Translations under genes and position numbers: made by a program
From: HGM12587 sp964602445
GTDB taxonomy: Bacteria; Bacillota; Clostridia; Lachnospirales; Lachnospiraceae
Direction of reading: 5' to 3'
Length of the DNA stretch: 64,000 nucleotides
NCBI GenBank assembly: GCA_964602445.1
Contig: CAZRQV010000001.1
Span: 1 to 64,000 of the forward strand
Shown: positions 53,349-61,873 of the stretch, one piece after another
Layout: each line of letters starts with the position of its first letter
How positions within the stretch are numbered: the stretch's first letter is position 1
Notes under the pieces: model-generated
Database searches by the model: none
What the model was told of the DNA's origin: nothing
What the model saw: only the letters and a program-made list of their open reading frames with translations

Positions 53349-55118
53349 ATGAAAAAAAGGAAAGGATTTCTGTTAAAGAGTTTTTTGATTTTAGGTGCAG
53401 TCTGGATTATGATGAATGCGGTACTGTTTCGAACAGAAGCAGCAGAAAAAAACGGTGGGGAACCGACCGTAATTAATTCCTTTGAAACATTGGAAAATCA
53501 GGAATTTACGTTGGAAGAGAAACGAACACTGGATGAGGTGAGAGAAATTCTGCCGCAGCAATTAAGGGCATATACGGAAGACGGAAACTGCATCGAAGTG
53601 CCGGTTGCGTGGGAATGCGTTGGTGATTATGATGGAACCGGTTTTTATTATTACGAATTTCGTTCTGTTCTTTCTTCGGAAAGTGATTACACGGTTGAAA
53701 GTGCAGAGATGCCATATGTGTGGGTGAAGGTCCGGCCACAGACGGGGCTGCTGAAAGAAGTCACAAAGTCACCGAATGAAACTGTGATTTTTCAGTTTCT
53801 GGTGGAAGAATTGAATTGTAATACGGCAACAGCAGTAGGAATTCTGGCAAATCTGGAGAGGGAATCTGGTTTTAACCCGGCAGCAAGATATCCTGCGGAG
53901 GGAGAAGTTCTATATTATGGAATCTGTCAGTGGGGTGGAAGCCGTTACGATGATCTGAAGAGGTATTGTGCACAAAACGGTGATTCTTATACATCCTTAG
54001 AAGGACAGTTGAAATTTCTTCAGTATGAGTTGAATCATTCGGAAAAAAATGCATGGAAACAGATGCAGGGGATTGAAAATAACAGGGAAGGTGCTTATAC
54101 AGCCGGCTATCGCTGGGCAAAATATTTTGAACGCTGTGCTTCTGTTTATTATGAAGTCAGTGCAAAGAGAGCCAGAGATGTCTATTGGCCGGCCTATCCT
54201 GAAACAGAAGCTCCGGTATACCGGCTTTCCGGTGTGAATCGTTACCAAACGGGAATTGCGATCGCGGACTGTCTGAAAGAGGTTCTGAAAGTCAATAAAT
54301 TAAATGGTGTTATTCTGGCAGACGGAAGAGGATTTGCAGATGCCTTGTCCGGAAGTTATCTGGCTTATGTGAAAAATGCAGCCATTCTTTTGGTCAATGA
54401 GAAAAATGCAGAGCTGATTCGGGAATACGTTGTGAAAAATATGAAAGCATCCGGTACCGTCTTTCTCCTTGGTGGAGAAAGTGCAGTTCCAAAATCTGTG
54501 GAGCAGATGTTTGAAGGATATACGGTAAAAAGGCTTTCCGGTTCTTCCCGATATGAAACTAATCTGCAGATTTTGAAGGTATTGGGTACAAAGCCTGACG
54601 AACTTTTGGTATGCACCGGAAAATCCTTTGCAGACAGTCTGTCTGCATCCGCCAGTGGGAAACCCATTCTGCTGGTAGGAGATCATCTGAAAGAAGAACA
54701 GAGGGCGTACTTGGAAGAATCGAAAGTTCAGAAGTTTTATATCATCGGAGGCAGCGGTGCAGTCAGTGAAACTTTGGAGAAAGAACTTTCTGAATATGGC
54801 AGCTGTACCAGAATTTCTGGAACGACCAGATATGCGACTTCTGTCAAAGTAGCAGAAACATTGCAGCCAAAGGCACAATCTGTGGTGCTGACTTATGGGA
54901 AGAATTTTCCGGACGGACTTTGCGGAGGTCCTCTGGCGGCAAAGTTAAATGCAGCATTGATTTTAACCGGAGAAGGAAAAGAAACAGATGCAAAAAACTA
55001 TGTATCTGCCAAAGGAATTTCTAAGGGATTTGTACTGGGAGGATCAGGTCTGATCAAAGACCATTCTGTCAGAAAGATTTTTAACCTAAAGATTACAGAA
55101 AAAATTACAAAATATTAA
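53349..55118 (+). CDS. Secreted phage-lysozyme-type hydrolase with three CWB2 repeats
   Basis: A 589-residue exported protein. A signal peptide occupies about residues 1-32 (basic KKRKG then a hydrophobic run ending near TEAAEK). An Ig-like or bacterial-adhesion-type segment follows to about residue 140. A phage-tail lysozyme domain lies at about 150-280 (AVGILANLERESGFNP, GICQWGGSRYDDL). Three cell-wall-binding type 2 repeats fill the rest, each with a RLSG-xx-RYxT-like motif. CWB2 repeats hold proteins non-covalently on the Gram-positive wall. A wall-remodelling hydrolase is the likely role. ATG 53349 follows AGGGAGA. Confidence 0.85.
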   Translation: MKKRKGFLLKSFLILGAVWIMMNAVLFRTEAAEKNGGEPTVINSFETLENQEFTLEEKRTLDEVREILPQQLRAYTEDGNCIEVPVAWECVGDYDGTGFYYYEFRSVLSSESDYTVESAEMPYVWVKVRPQTGLLKEVTKSPNETVIFQFLVEELNCNTATAVGILANLERESGFNPAARYPAEGEVLYYGICQWGGSRYDDLKRYCAQNGDSYTSLEGQLKFLQYELNHSEKNAWKQMQGIENNREGAYTAGYRWAKYFERCASVYYEVSAKRARDVYWPAYPETEAPVYRLSGVNRYQTGIAIADCLKEVLKVNKLNGVILADGRGFADALSGSYLAYVKNAAILLVNEKNAELIREYVVKNMKASGTVFLLGGESAVPKSVEQMFEGYTVKRLSGSSRYETNLQILKVLGTKPDELLVCTGKSFADSLSASASGKPILLVGDHLKEEQRAYLEESKVQKFYIIGGSGAVSETLEKELSEYGSCTRISGTTRYATSVKVAETLQPKAQSVVLTYGKNFPDGLCGGPLAAKLNAALILTGEGKETDAKNYVSAKGISKGFVLGGSGLIKDHSVRKIFNLKITEKITKY

Positions 55119-55122
55119 AAAG

Positions 55123-55167
55123 AAAGCCGTCCTATGGAGGAAACAGATCCTCTATGGGACGGCTTTT
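55123..55167. terminator. Bidirectional terminator between the lysozyme and ABC-F genes
   Basis: AAAGCCGTCC (55123-55132) pairs with GGGACGGCTTT (55156-55166), and inner GAGGA pairs with TCCTC. A and T tracts flank it. Confidence 0.88.
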
Positions 55168-55221
55168 GAATACAGTTAGAGCAGTTGGGTTCTCCGGTCT
55201 GTTTTTGCAGCCGGTATGGAG

Positions 55222-57135
55222 CTATTCAGCTAAAGTTTCCCATTGTTCGTAGAGTTCATCCAGTTCGATCAGAAGCTGATGTTTTTCCTGTGTTAATTCC
55301 TGGCATTTGGCAACGTTAGTGAAAACTTCAGGATTTTCCATTTCTGCGTCGATTTCTTTGTCCCGGGCTTCGCATTCTGCGATTCTGGCTTCTACTTTTT
55401 TTAGGTCGTTCTGACGCTTGCGTTCCTGTGCCTGTGCTTCTTTCTGGGCTTTCCAGTCAATCTTTGTTTCACTTTCAGCTTTTACGGAAGAAACAGCAGA
55501 GGCCGCTTTTGGAGCATAGATTGCGGTCAGTTCCTCTTTTTTTTCTAAATAATAATCATAATTTCCAATATAGTTTACCAGAGTTTCTCCAGTCAGTTCC
55601 AGAATTCTGGTGGCAGTGGTATTGATGAAATATCGGTCATGGGATACATACAGAACCGTACCGGTGTAGCTGTTTAATGCCTGTTCCAGAATTTCTTTCG
55701 ACTGAATATCCAAATGGTTGGTCGGTTCGTCCAGAATCAGGAAATTGGCATTGGAGAGCATTAATTTGGCTAAAGAAACACGTCCTCGTTCGCCGCCGCT
55801 AAGGTCTCCGATCCGCTTAAAGACATCATCGTTTGTAAAAAGGAATGCTGCCAGTACATTTCGGATTTCTGTATTTGTTAAAGATGGATAATCATCTGAA
55901 ATTTCATCAAAGATGGTTTTTTCCATATGAAGTACATGATGTTCCTGATCGTAGTAGCCGATGGATACTTTGCTGCCCAGAGAAATCTTTCCTCCGTCTG
56001 CATCCAGTACATCGTTGATCAGTTTCAGGATCGTCGTTTTTCCGGTTCCGTTATTTCCAATGATGGCCACACGTTCTCCGCGTTTAATCTCAAAATTAAG
56101 ATCAGAAAACAGATGCAGTGATCCGAAAGATTTGGAAAGACTTTCTACGGTTAAAACATCATTACCGGATAAAACTTTTGGTTCGATGGAAAAACGCATT
56201 TCGGTGTTTGCTTCTATCGGTTTTTCAATCACGTCCATTTTGGAAAGCATTTTTTCGCGGCTTTCAGCTCGTTTGATAGATTTTTCGCGGTTAAAAGATT
56301 TTAATTTTTGAATGACTTCTTCCTGATGCTTGATCTCGCGCTGCTGATTTAAATATTCTTTCAGACGGATTTCGCGCATCTGAGCTTTCTTTTTGGCGTA
56401 ATCCGTATAGTTGCCGGAAAAAGTATGTACTTCTCCCATGTCGATTTCTACAACTTTGGTAACGACCCGATTGAGAAAATACCGGTCATGGGAAACGATG
56501 ATCACAGAACCCTGATAATTCATCAGATACGTTTCTAACCATGCGATGGAATTCAGATCCAGATGGTTGGTTGGTTCGTCCAGTAAAATGATATCCGGTT
56601 TGGTAAGCAGCAGTTTTCCGAGAGAAACTCGGGTTTTCTGTCCTCCGGAAAGAGCGGAAATTTGTTTTGTAAATTCGGATTCTTCAAATCCAAGACCTTT
56701 TAAGATTCCTGTAACTTCGCTTTTGTAAGCATAGCCGTTTTGTAATTCAAATTCATGGCTGATGTTTGCATAAGATTTCATTTTTTCTTCTAAGGAATCA
56801 CCGGAAGCAAATTTCATTTCTTGTTCCAGAATGCGCATTCGGCGTTCCATGGAAAGAAGCTCCTGACGAACTTGGAACAGTTCTTCAAAAATGGTGTTGT
56901 TTCCGGAAAGATCCTGATGCTGGGCGAGATATCCGATGGTCTTGCCTTTTGCAATGATCACTTCACCGGAATCTGCATCGATCTCTTTCATGATTATTTT
57001 TAAAAGTGTGGATTTTCCCACGCCGTTAATACCTACGATTGCTGCCTTTTCCCGTTCTTCGATATGAAAGGAAGCGTTTTTGATCAATTCTCTGGAACCG
57101 AACGTTTTGCATATATTCTGGCATGCCAGTATCAT
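55222..57135 (-). CDS. ABC-F family ATPase (YdiF-like)
   Basis: A 637-residue soluble protein with two ABC ATPase domains and no membrane part. Domain 1 has GINGVGKSTLLK and LSGGQKTRVSLGKLLL with DEPTNHLD; domain 2 has GNNGTGKTTILK and LSGGERGRVSLAKLML with DEPTNHLD. The interdomain P-site tRNA interaction linker is charged, and a C-terminal coiled coil ends the protein (about residues 570-637). ABC-F proteins act on the ribosome in translation control or antibiotic protection; this one resembles housekeeping YdiF/Uup types. Confidence 0.9.
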   Translation of the reverse strand: MILACQNICKTFGSRELIKNASFHIEEREKAAIVGINGVGKSTLLKIIMKEIDADSGEVIIAKGKTIGYLAQHQDLSGNNTIFEELFQVRQELLSMERRMRILEQEMKFASGDSLEEKMKSYANISHEFELQNGYAYKSEVTGILKGLGFEESEFTKQISALSGGQKTRVSLGKLLLTKPDIILLDEPTNHLDLNSIAWLETYLMNYQGSVIIVSHDRYFLNRVVTKVVEIDMGEVHTFSGNYTDYAKKKAQMREIRLKEYLNQQREIKHQEEVIQKLKSFNREKSIKRAESREKMLSKMDVIEKPIEANTEMRFSIEPKVLSGNDVLTVESLSKSFGSLHLFSDLNFEIKRGERVAIIGNNGTGKTTILKLINDVLDADGGKISLGSKVSIGYYDQEHHVLHMEKTIFDEISDDYPSLTNTEIRNVLAAFLFTNDDVFKRIGDLSGGERGRVSLAKLMLSNANFLILDEPTNHLDIQSKEILEQALNSYTGTVLYVSHDRYFINTTATRILELTGETLVNYIGNYDYYLEKKEELTAIYAPKAASAVSSVKAESETKIDWKAQKEAQAQERKRQNDLKKVEARIAECEARDKEIDAEMENPEVFTNVAKCQELTQEKHQLLIELDELYEQWETLAE

Positions 57136-57166
57136 AGAAGTTCCTCCTGTTTTTTGTATAAATAAT

Positions 57167-57195
57167 TTGACATCAATTTAACAAACAATTATAAT
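57167..57195 (+). promoter_or_regulatory. Consensus promoter of rex with overlapping Rex-box-like operator
   Basis: TTGACA (57167-57172), 17 nt, TATAAT (57190-57195). TTGACATCAATTTAACAA (57167-57184) matches TTGTTAANNNNTTAACAA at 11 of 14 positions with a perfect right half, and covers the -35 box. This suggests autoregulation by Rex. Confidence 0.75.
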
Positions 57196-57227
57196 AAAAA
57201 ATATACTGGAAATCAAGGAGGAAAAGC

Positions 57228-57863
57228 ATGGAAGAACGACAGATTTCCAAAGCAGTCATTAAGAGACTGCCAAGATATTATCGATATTTAGGTGAAATTC
57301 TTGACAGCGGCATTGAAAGGATCTCTTCAGGAGAACTGAGCAGCCGTATGAAAGTAACTGCATCACAGATTCGTCAGGATTTAAATCATTTTGGAGGATT
57401 TGGACAGCAGGGTTACGGATATAATGTAAAATATCTTCATGATGAGATTGGAAAAATATTAGGAATTAATCAAAAACATTCAATGATCGTTGTAGGCGGC
57501 GGAAACATGGGACGGGCGCTGTCTAATTATATGGCATTCGAGAAAAATGGTTTTCAGATCAAAGGGATTTTTGACTTAAATCCGGATTTGATCGGAAAAA
57601 AGATCCGAAATATTCCGATTTATCCGACCAGTGATCTGGAAAAATTTATCAAAAGTGAAAATATTGAGATTGCCATACTGACACTGCCGAAAGAAGCGGC
57701 AACAGAAATGGCAGATGTTTTGGTGTCCTGCGGTATCAAAGCGATCTGGAACTTTGCACATACAGATCTGGTTGTGCCAAAAGGTGTTGTGGTAGAAAGT
57801 GTTCATCTGTTTGATAGTTTATTAAGACTTTCTTATAATCTTTCAAACTATGAAAGAGAATAG
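57228..57863 (+). CDS. rex: Redox-sensing transcriptional repressor Rex
   Basis: A 211-residue repressor sensing the NADH/NAD+ ratio. The N-terminal winged helix has RLPRYYRYLGEIL and SSRMKVTASQIRQDLNHFGG. The Rossmann domain has VGGGNMGRALSNY, and the C-terminal domain-swap helix includes VHLFDSLLRLSYNL. In Clostridia Rex controls fermentation, NADH re-oxidation and Wood-Ljungdahl genes. Candidate operators are listed at 6329, 19364, 25090 and 57167. It has a strong AAGGAGG site. Confidence 0.95.
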   Translation: MEERQISKAVIKRLPRYYRYLGEILDSGIERISSGELSSRMKVTASQIRQDLNHFGGFGQQGYGYNVKYLHDEIGKILGINQKHSMIVVGGGNMGRALSNYMAFEKNGFQIKGIFDLNPDLIGKKIRNIPIYPTSDLEKFIKSENIEIAILTLPKEAATEMADVLVSCGIKAIWNFAHTDLVVPKGVVVESVHLFDSLLRLSYNLSNYERE

Positions 57864-57878
57864 ATTATGAAAACACAA

Positions 57879-57908
57879 AAGAAGTAACAAAGGGTCTGTT
57901 ACTTCTTT
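57879..57908 (+). terminator. Terminator-like hairpin after rex
   Basis: AAGAAGTAACA (57879-57889) pairs perfectly with TGTTACTTCTT (57897-57907). The U-tract is short and interrupted. Confidence 0.65.
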
Positions 57909-57927
57909 CCGCATTTCAGGTGGTAAA

Positions 57928-59409
57928 ATGAAATATTTGTTAAACAGTCAGCAAATGAAAAATTGGGAAAAAGAGATGATGGAGAAATATTACACTCCAT
58001 CTATTCTTTTGATGGAAAGAGCAGCTCTGGCAGTGACAGAGGAACTTTTGAATGGCACTTATGATCTTCATAAAGTGCTGATTTTTTGCGGTACGGGAAA
58101 TAACGGCGGAGACGGTCTTGCTGTGGCAAGACTGCTGACGATGAAACAGATTTCTGCTGAAGTTATGATCGTAGGAGATCCGGAACGGATGACGGCAGAA
58201 ACAAAACAGCAGATGCAGATGTATCAGGCTGTTTCCGGAAAGTTTGTGACAAGAGAAGACTGGGATGAATATACTGTAATTGTAGATGCTGTTTTTGGAA
58301 TCGGCTGCAATCGTCCGCTGACTGGTGGGGCAGCAGAAGCGGTGCGTGTGATGAACGAGGCGAAAGCGCCGGTTGTATCGGTGGATGTGCCGTCCGGTGT
58401 GTCCTGTGATACGGGAGAAATCTGTGGCACAGCTGTGCAGGCGGAAAAAACAGTAACGTTTTTTATGGAAAAACTTGGAATGATGTGTTATCCGGGCAGA
58501 GTCTGCTGCGGAAAGATTCAGGTAGCTGATCTGGGAATTCCTGTAAAAACGCAGGAAGGATGCGGTGTTCTTATGTACGAAGAAGAAGATGTGCAGAAAC
58601 TTCCGAAACGAGTGGGAGATTCTCACAAGGGAACTTACGGGAAGGTGCTTGTAATCGCAGGATCGCCAAAGATTAGCGGTGCGGCGTATCTTGCATCTGC
58701 CGGTGCCTATCGGATTGGTGCCGGTTTAGTAAAGGTCTATACGCCGGAAGAAAATCGTACTGCACTTCAGACATTGCTTCCGGAAGCCTTGTTAGAAATT
58801 TATGATTGGAAAAATCCAGAGTTTGAAGTATTATCCCAATGTATGGAATGGGCAGATGTGGCAGTGATCGGTCCGGGACTTGGTACAGATTCCACGGCAG
58901 AACGGATTTTGGAATATGTGATGAAAAACAGCCGTATTCCGCTGGTGATCGATGCGGACGGCTTAAATATGATCGCAAAGAACAAAAAAATGTTGGAATG
59001 CATTCAGGTTCCGATTGTTTTGACGCCGCATATTCAGGAAATGGCCAGACTGACCGGCTGGTCAAGAGAAGAATTAAAGAAAGCACCCTTGGAAAAAGCA
59101 AAAGAATTTACAGAAGCATATTTGGTGACTCTTGTGATGAAAGATGCAGCAACTGTTGTGGCAAAATCACAGGAGGATTGTTATCTGAATACAAGCGGGA
59201 ATGCAGGAATGGCTGCAGGCGGCAGCGGAGATGTACTGGCGGGAATGCTTGGAGGACTGATGGCGCAGGGAATGAGTGATCTGGAAGCAGCCAGACTGGG
59301 TGTTTATCTTCATGGAAAAGCAGGAGATGCGGCAGCAGCGAAAAAAGGTATGTATAGTATGACTGCCACAGATATTATAGATGGTATTGCAGAGGTGACT
59401 GGAATATGA
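57928..59409 (+). CDS. nnr: Bifunctional NAD(P)H-hydrate epimerase/dehydratase
   Basis: A 493-residue fusion repairing damaged NAD(P)HX. The N-terminal about 215 residues are the YjeF_N epimerase (FCGTGNNGGDGLAVARLL, VDVPSGVSCDTG). The C-terminal part is the ADP-dependent dehydratase (IGPGLGTDS, VIDADGLN, GGSGDVLAGMLGGLMAQG). It overlaps alr by 4 nt (ATGA). Its place next to rex is common in Clostridia. Confidence 0.94.
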   Translation: MKYLLNSQQMKNWEKEMMEKYYTPSILLMERAALAVTEELLNGTYDLHKVLIFCGTGNNGGDGLAVARLLTMKQISAEVMIVGDPERMTAETKQQMQMYQAVSGKFVTREDWDEYTVIVDAVFGIGCNRPLTGGAAEAVRVMNEAKAPVVSVDVPSGVSCDTGEICGTAVQAEKTVTFFMEKLGMMCYPGRVCCGKIQVADLGIPVKTQEGCGVLMYEEEDVQKLPKRVGDSHKGTYGKVLVIAGSPKISGAAYLASAGAYRIGAGLVKVYTPEENRTALQTLLPEALLEIYDWKNPEFEVLSQCMEWADVAVIGPGLGTDSTAERILEYVMKNSRIPLVIDADGLNMIAKNKKMLECIQVPIVLTPHIQEMARLTGWSREELKKAPLEKAKEFTEAYLVTLVMKDAATVVAKSQEDCYLNTSGNAGMAAGGSGDVLAGMLGGLMAQGMSDLEAARLGVYLHGKAGDAAAAKKGMYSMTATDIIDGIAEVTGI

Positions 59410-60578
59410 AAAAATACAGAAGAGTACATGCAGATATAGATCTGGATGCTGTGCTGTTCAATTTTGAACAAATGAATCAAAATATCCCTGAGAAAACAAA
59501 GATTATGGCAGTGGTAAAAACAGACGCCTACGGCCACGGTGCGGTACCTCTGGCAGAACTGATGGAACCGCTGAAAGATCTTTGGGGATTTGCAACGGCA
59601 ACGGTGGATGAAGCTTTAGAACTTCGTCAGGCAGGAATCACGAAACCGATCTTGATCTTAGGATATACGTTTCCGGAATGTTATTCCCTGATTGTGGAAC
59701 ATGAAATCCGTCAGACCGTCTTTTCTTACGAAATGGCAAAAGAACTGTCAGAGGAAGCGGTGCGGCAGAATAAAAAAGCATATGTTCATGTGAAACTGGA
59801 TACAGGAATGGGGCGTATCGGATATCAGAATGCAGAAGATGCAGCCAAAGATGCGGCGAAGATGAAAGAACTTCCGATGTTGGAAATGGAGGGAGTATTT
59901 ACGCATTTTGCTAATGCAGATACGGAACAGAAAGAGTTGACTTACCGGCAGATAGAAAAGTTTGAAAAAATGATTAGTGCGATGGAAGCAGAAGGTGCAG
60001 CTTTTTCGTTGAAACACTGTGCAAACAGTGCAGGGATCATTGAATTGGCAGGAGAACAGTTTAATCTGGTTCGTGCGGGGATCATTACCTATGGTATGTG
60101 GCCGTCAGAAGAAGTGAGAAAAGATGTGGTACGATTAAAACCGATCCTCTCTTTAAAAAGTCATGTGGTTTATGTGAAGGAAGTAGAAGCAGGAACATCG
60201 ATCAGTTATGGAAGTACCTGGACGGCGGACTGCAGAAGAACGATTGCAACCGTTCCGGTAGGCTATGGAGATGGTTATCCGAGAAGTCTGTCTAATAAAG
60301 GCTATGTTCTGATCAAAGGCTGTAAAGCTCCGATCGTAGGACGTGTCTGTATGGATCAGCTGATGGTGGATGTGACCGAAATTCCGGAACAGATTCAGGT
60401 AGGCGATCGGGTCACATTGATCGGAAAAGACGGAGAGCAGGAAATTACAGCTGAACAGTTGGGAGAGTTAAGCGGCCGTTTTAATTATGAACTGATGTGC
60501 GATCTTGGAAACCGTATTCCGAGAATTTATTATAAAGATGGAAAAATAAAAGAGATCAGAGATTATTTTGAAAAATAA
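59406..60578 (+). CDS. alr: Alanine racemase
   Basis: A 390-residue PLP enzyme making D-alanine for peptidoglycan. The PLP Lys is in VVKTDAYGHGAVPLAE at about residues 37-52. The second-subunit catalytic Tyr lies in the GTSISYGSTW region; RVCMDQLMVDVT is also conserved. Translationally coupled to the NAD(P)HX repair gene by the ATGA overlap. Confidence 0.96.
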   Translation: MKKYRRVHADIDLDAVLFNFEQMNQNIPEKTKIMAVVKTDAYGHGAVPLAELMEPLKDLWGFATATVDEALELRQAGITKPILILGYTFPECYSLIVEHEIRQTVFSYEMAKELSEEAVRQNKKAYVHVKLDTGMGRIGYQNAEDAAKDAAKMKELPMLEMEGVFTHFANADTEQKELTYRQIEKFEKMISAMEAEGAAFSLKHCANSAGIIELAGEQFNLVRAGIITYGMWPSEEVRKDVVRLKPILSLKSHVVYVKEVEAGTSISYGSTWTADCRRTIATVPVGYGDGYPRSLSNKGYVLIKGCKAPIVGRVCMDQLMVDVTEIPEQIQVGDRVTLIGKDGEQEITAEQLGELSGRFNYELMCDLGNRIPRIYYKDGKIKEIRDYFEK

Positions 60579-60678
60579 TCGGGAATACTTACGACCATAA
60601 GAGAAAATGAAAGTCCGACAGGATTTTTGTAAACCGGGTTTAAAAAATTTCGGTAAGATTATGGGAGTGTGAGATAGC

Positions 60679-61026
60679 GTGGTTATCAGACGTGGAGATG
60701 TCTTTTATGCAGATTTAAGGCCGGTCGTAGGTTCTGAACAAGGAGGAATCCGTCCAGTACTGATCATACAGAATGATGTGGGAAACCGACACAGTCCGAC
60801 TGTAATCTGCGCTGCAATTACGTCTAAGATGAATAAGGCAAAACTGCCGACTCATATTGCTATAGATGCTGTGCAGTATCATATGGTCAAAGATTCGGTG
60901 ATTTTGCTGGAACAGCTTCGAACCATCGATAAATCCAGACTGAAAGATAAGGTCTGTCATCTGGATCAGGAAATTTTAAGAAAGATTGATGAGGCATTGA
61001 AAGTCAGCCTGCAGTTAAATACATAA
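60679..61026 (+). CDS. mazF: MazF/PemK-type endoribonuclease without a visible antitoxin
   Basis: A 115-residue toxin of the MazF (NdoA) family that cuts mRNA at short sequences. The start VIRRGDVFYADLRPVVGSEQ is the family signature, with RPVLIIQND and CAAITSKMNKAKLPTH following. The GTG start at 60679 follows GGGAGTGTGAG. In Bacillus the ndoAI antitoxin lies between alr and ndoA; here the 100-nt gap between alr and mazF holds no gene, so the antitoxin is absent or elsewhere. Confidence 0.9.
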   Translation: MVIRRGDVFYADLRPVVGSEQGGIRPVLIIQNDVGNRHSPTVICAAITSKMNKAKLPTHIAIDAVQYHMVKDSVILLEQLRTIDKSRLKDKVCHLDQEILRKIDEALKVSLQLNT

Positions 61027-61040
61027 GGCTGAAAAAAATC

Positions 61041-61069
61041 TTGTCATCATCTGTAAAAGATAGTATAAT
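61041..61069 (+). promoter_or_regulatory. Promoter of yebC
   Basis: TTGTCA (61041-61046), 17 nt, TATAAT (61064-61069), about 70 nt before the yebC start. Confidence 0.72.
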
Positions 61070-61141
61070 ATTTGCCGATATATTTTTCTAAAATAGTCGG
61101 AAAAAGAAATAAAGAACCAATGAAGAGAAAGGATAGATGAA

Positions 61142-61870
61142 ATGTCAGGACATTCAAAATTTGCTAATATTAAGCATAAAAAAGAAAAAAATGATGCTGC
61201 GAAAGGAAAAATCTTTACTGTAATCGGACGTGAGCTTGCGGTAGCAGTAAAAGAAGGCGGTCCGGATCCGGCAAACAACAGCAAACTTCGTGATGTAATC
61301 GCAAAAGCAAAGGCAAACAACATGCCAAACGATACCATCGATCGCGGTATTAAAAAAGCTGCAGGTGATGCAAACTCTGTAAATTACGAACAGGTAACTT
61401 ACGAAGGATATGGTCCAAGCGGAATTGCGATCATCGTAGAAGCGTTAACAGATAACAAAAACAGAACTGCATCAAACGTAAGAAATGCATTTACCAAAGG
61501 AAACGGAAACATGGGTAACTCCGGATGTGTATCTTATATGTTTGATAAAAAAGGTCAGATCATCATTGATAAAGAAGAATGTGAAATGGATGCAGATGAT
61601 CTGATGATGATCGCATTAGATGCAGGCGCAGAAGATTTTGCAGAAGAAGAAGACAGCTTTGAAATTCTGACAGCTCCGGATGATTTCAGCGCAGTGCGTG
61701 AAGCTTTGGAAAAAGAAGGAATTGCAATGGCATCTGCAGAAGTAACTATGATTCCACAGAATTATGTTGCATTAACAGATGAAAATGACATTAAATATTT
61801 AAACAGAACGTTAGATCTTCTGGATGATGACGATGACGTTCAGGCTGTTTATCATAACTGGGACGAATAA
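61142..61870 (+). CDS. yebC: YebC/PmpR family protein
   Basis: A 242-residue three-domain protein with the family start MSGHSKFANIKHKKEKNDAA, GGPDPANNSKLRDVIAKAKA and a C-terminal DDDDDVQAVYHNWDE end. Described as a DNA-binding regulator, with some members acting on translation of proline stretches. Normal length. The acyltransferase gene starts 3 nt after its stop. Confidence 0.95.
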   Translation: MSGHSKFANIKHKKEKNDAAKGKIFTVIGRELAVAVKEGGPDPANNSKLRDVIAKAKANNMPNDTIDRGIKKAAGDANSVNYEQVTYEGYGPSGIAIIVEALTDNKNRTASNVRNAFTKGNGNMGNSGCVSYMFDKKGQIIIDKEECEMDADDLMMIALDAGAEDFAEEEDSFEILTAPDDFSAVREALEKEGIAMASAEVTMIPQNYVALTDENDIKYLNRTLDLLDDDDDVQAVYHNWDE

Positions 61871-61873
61871 GGA

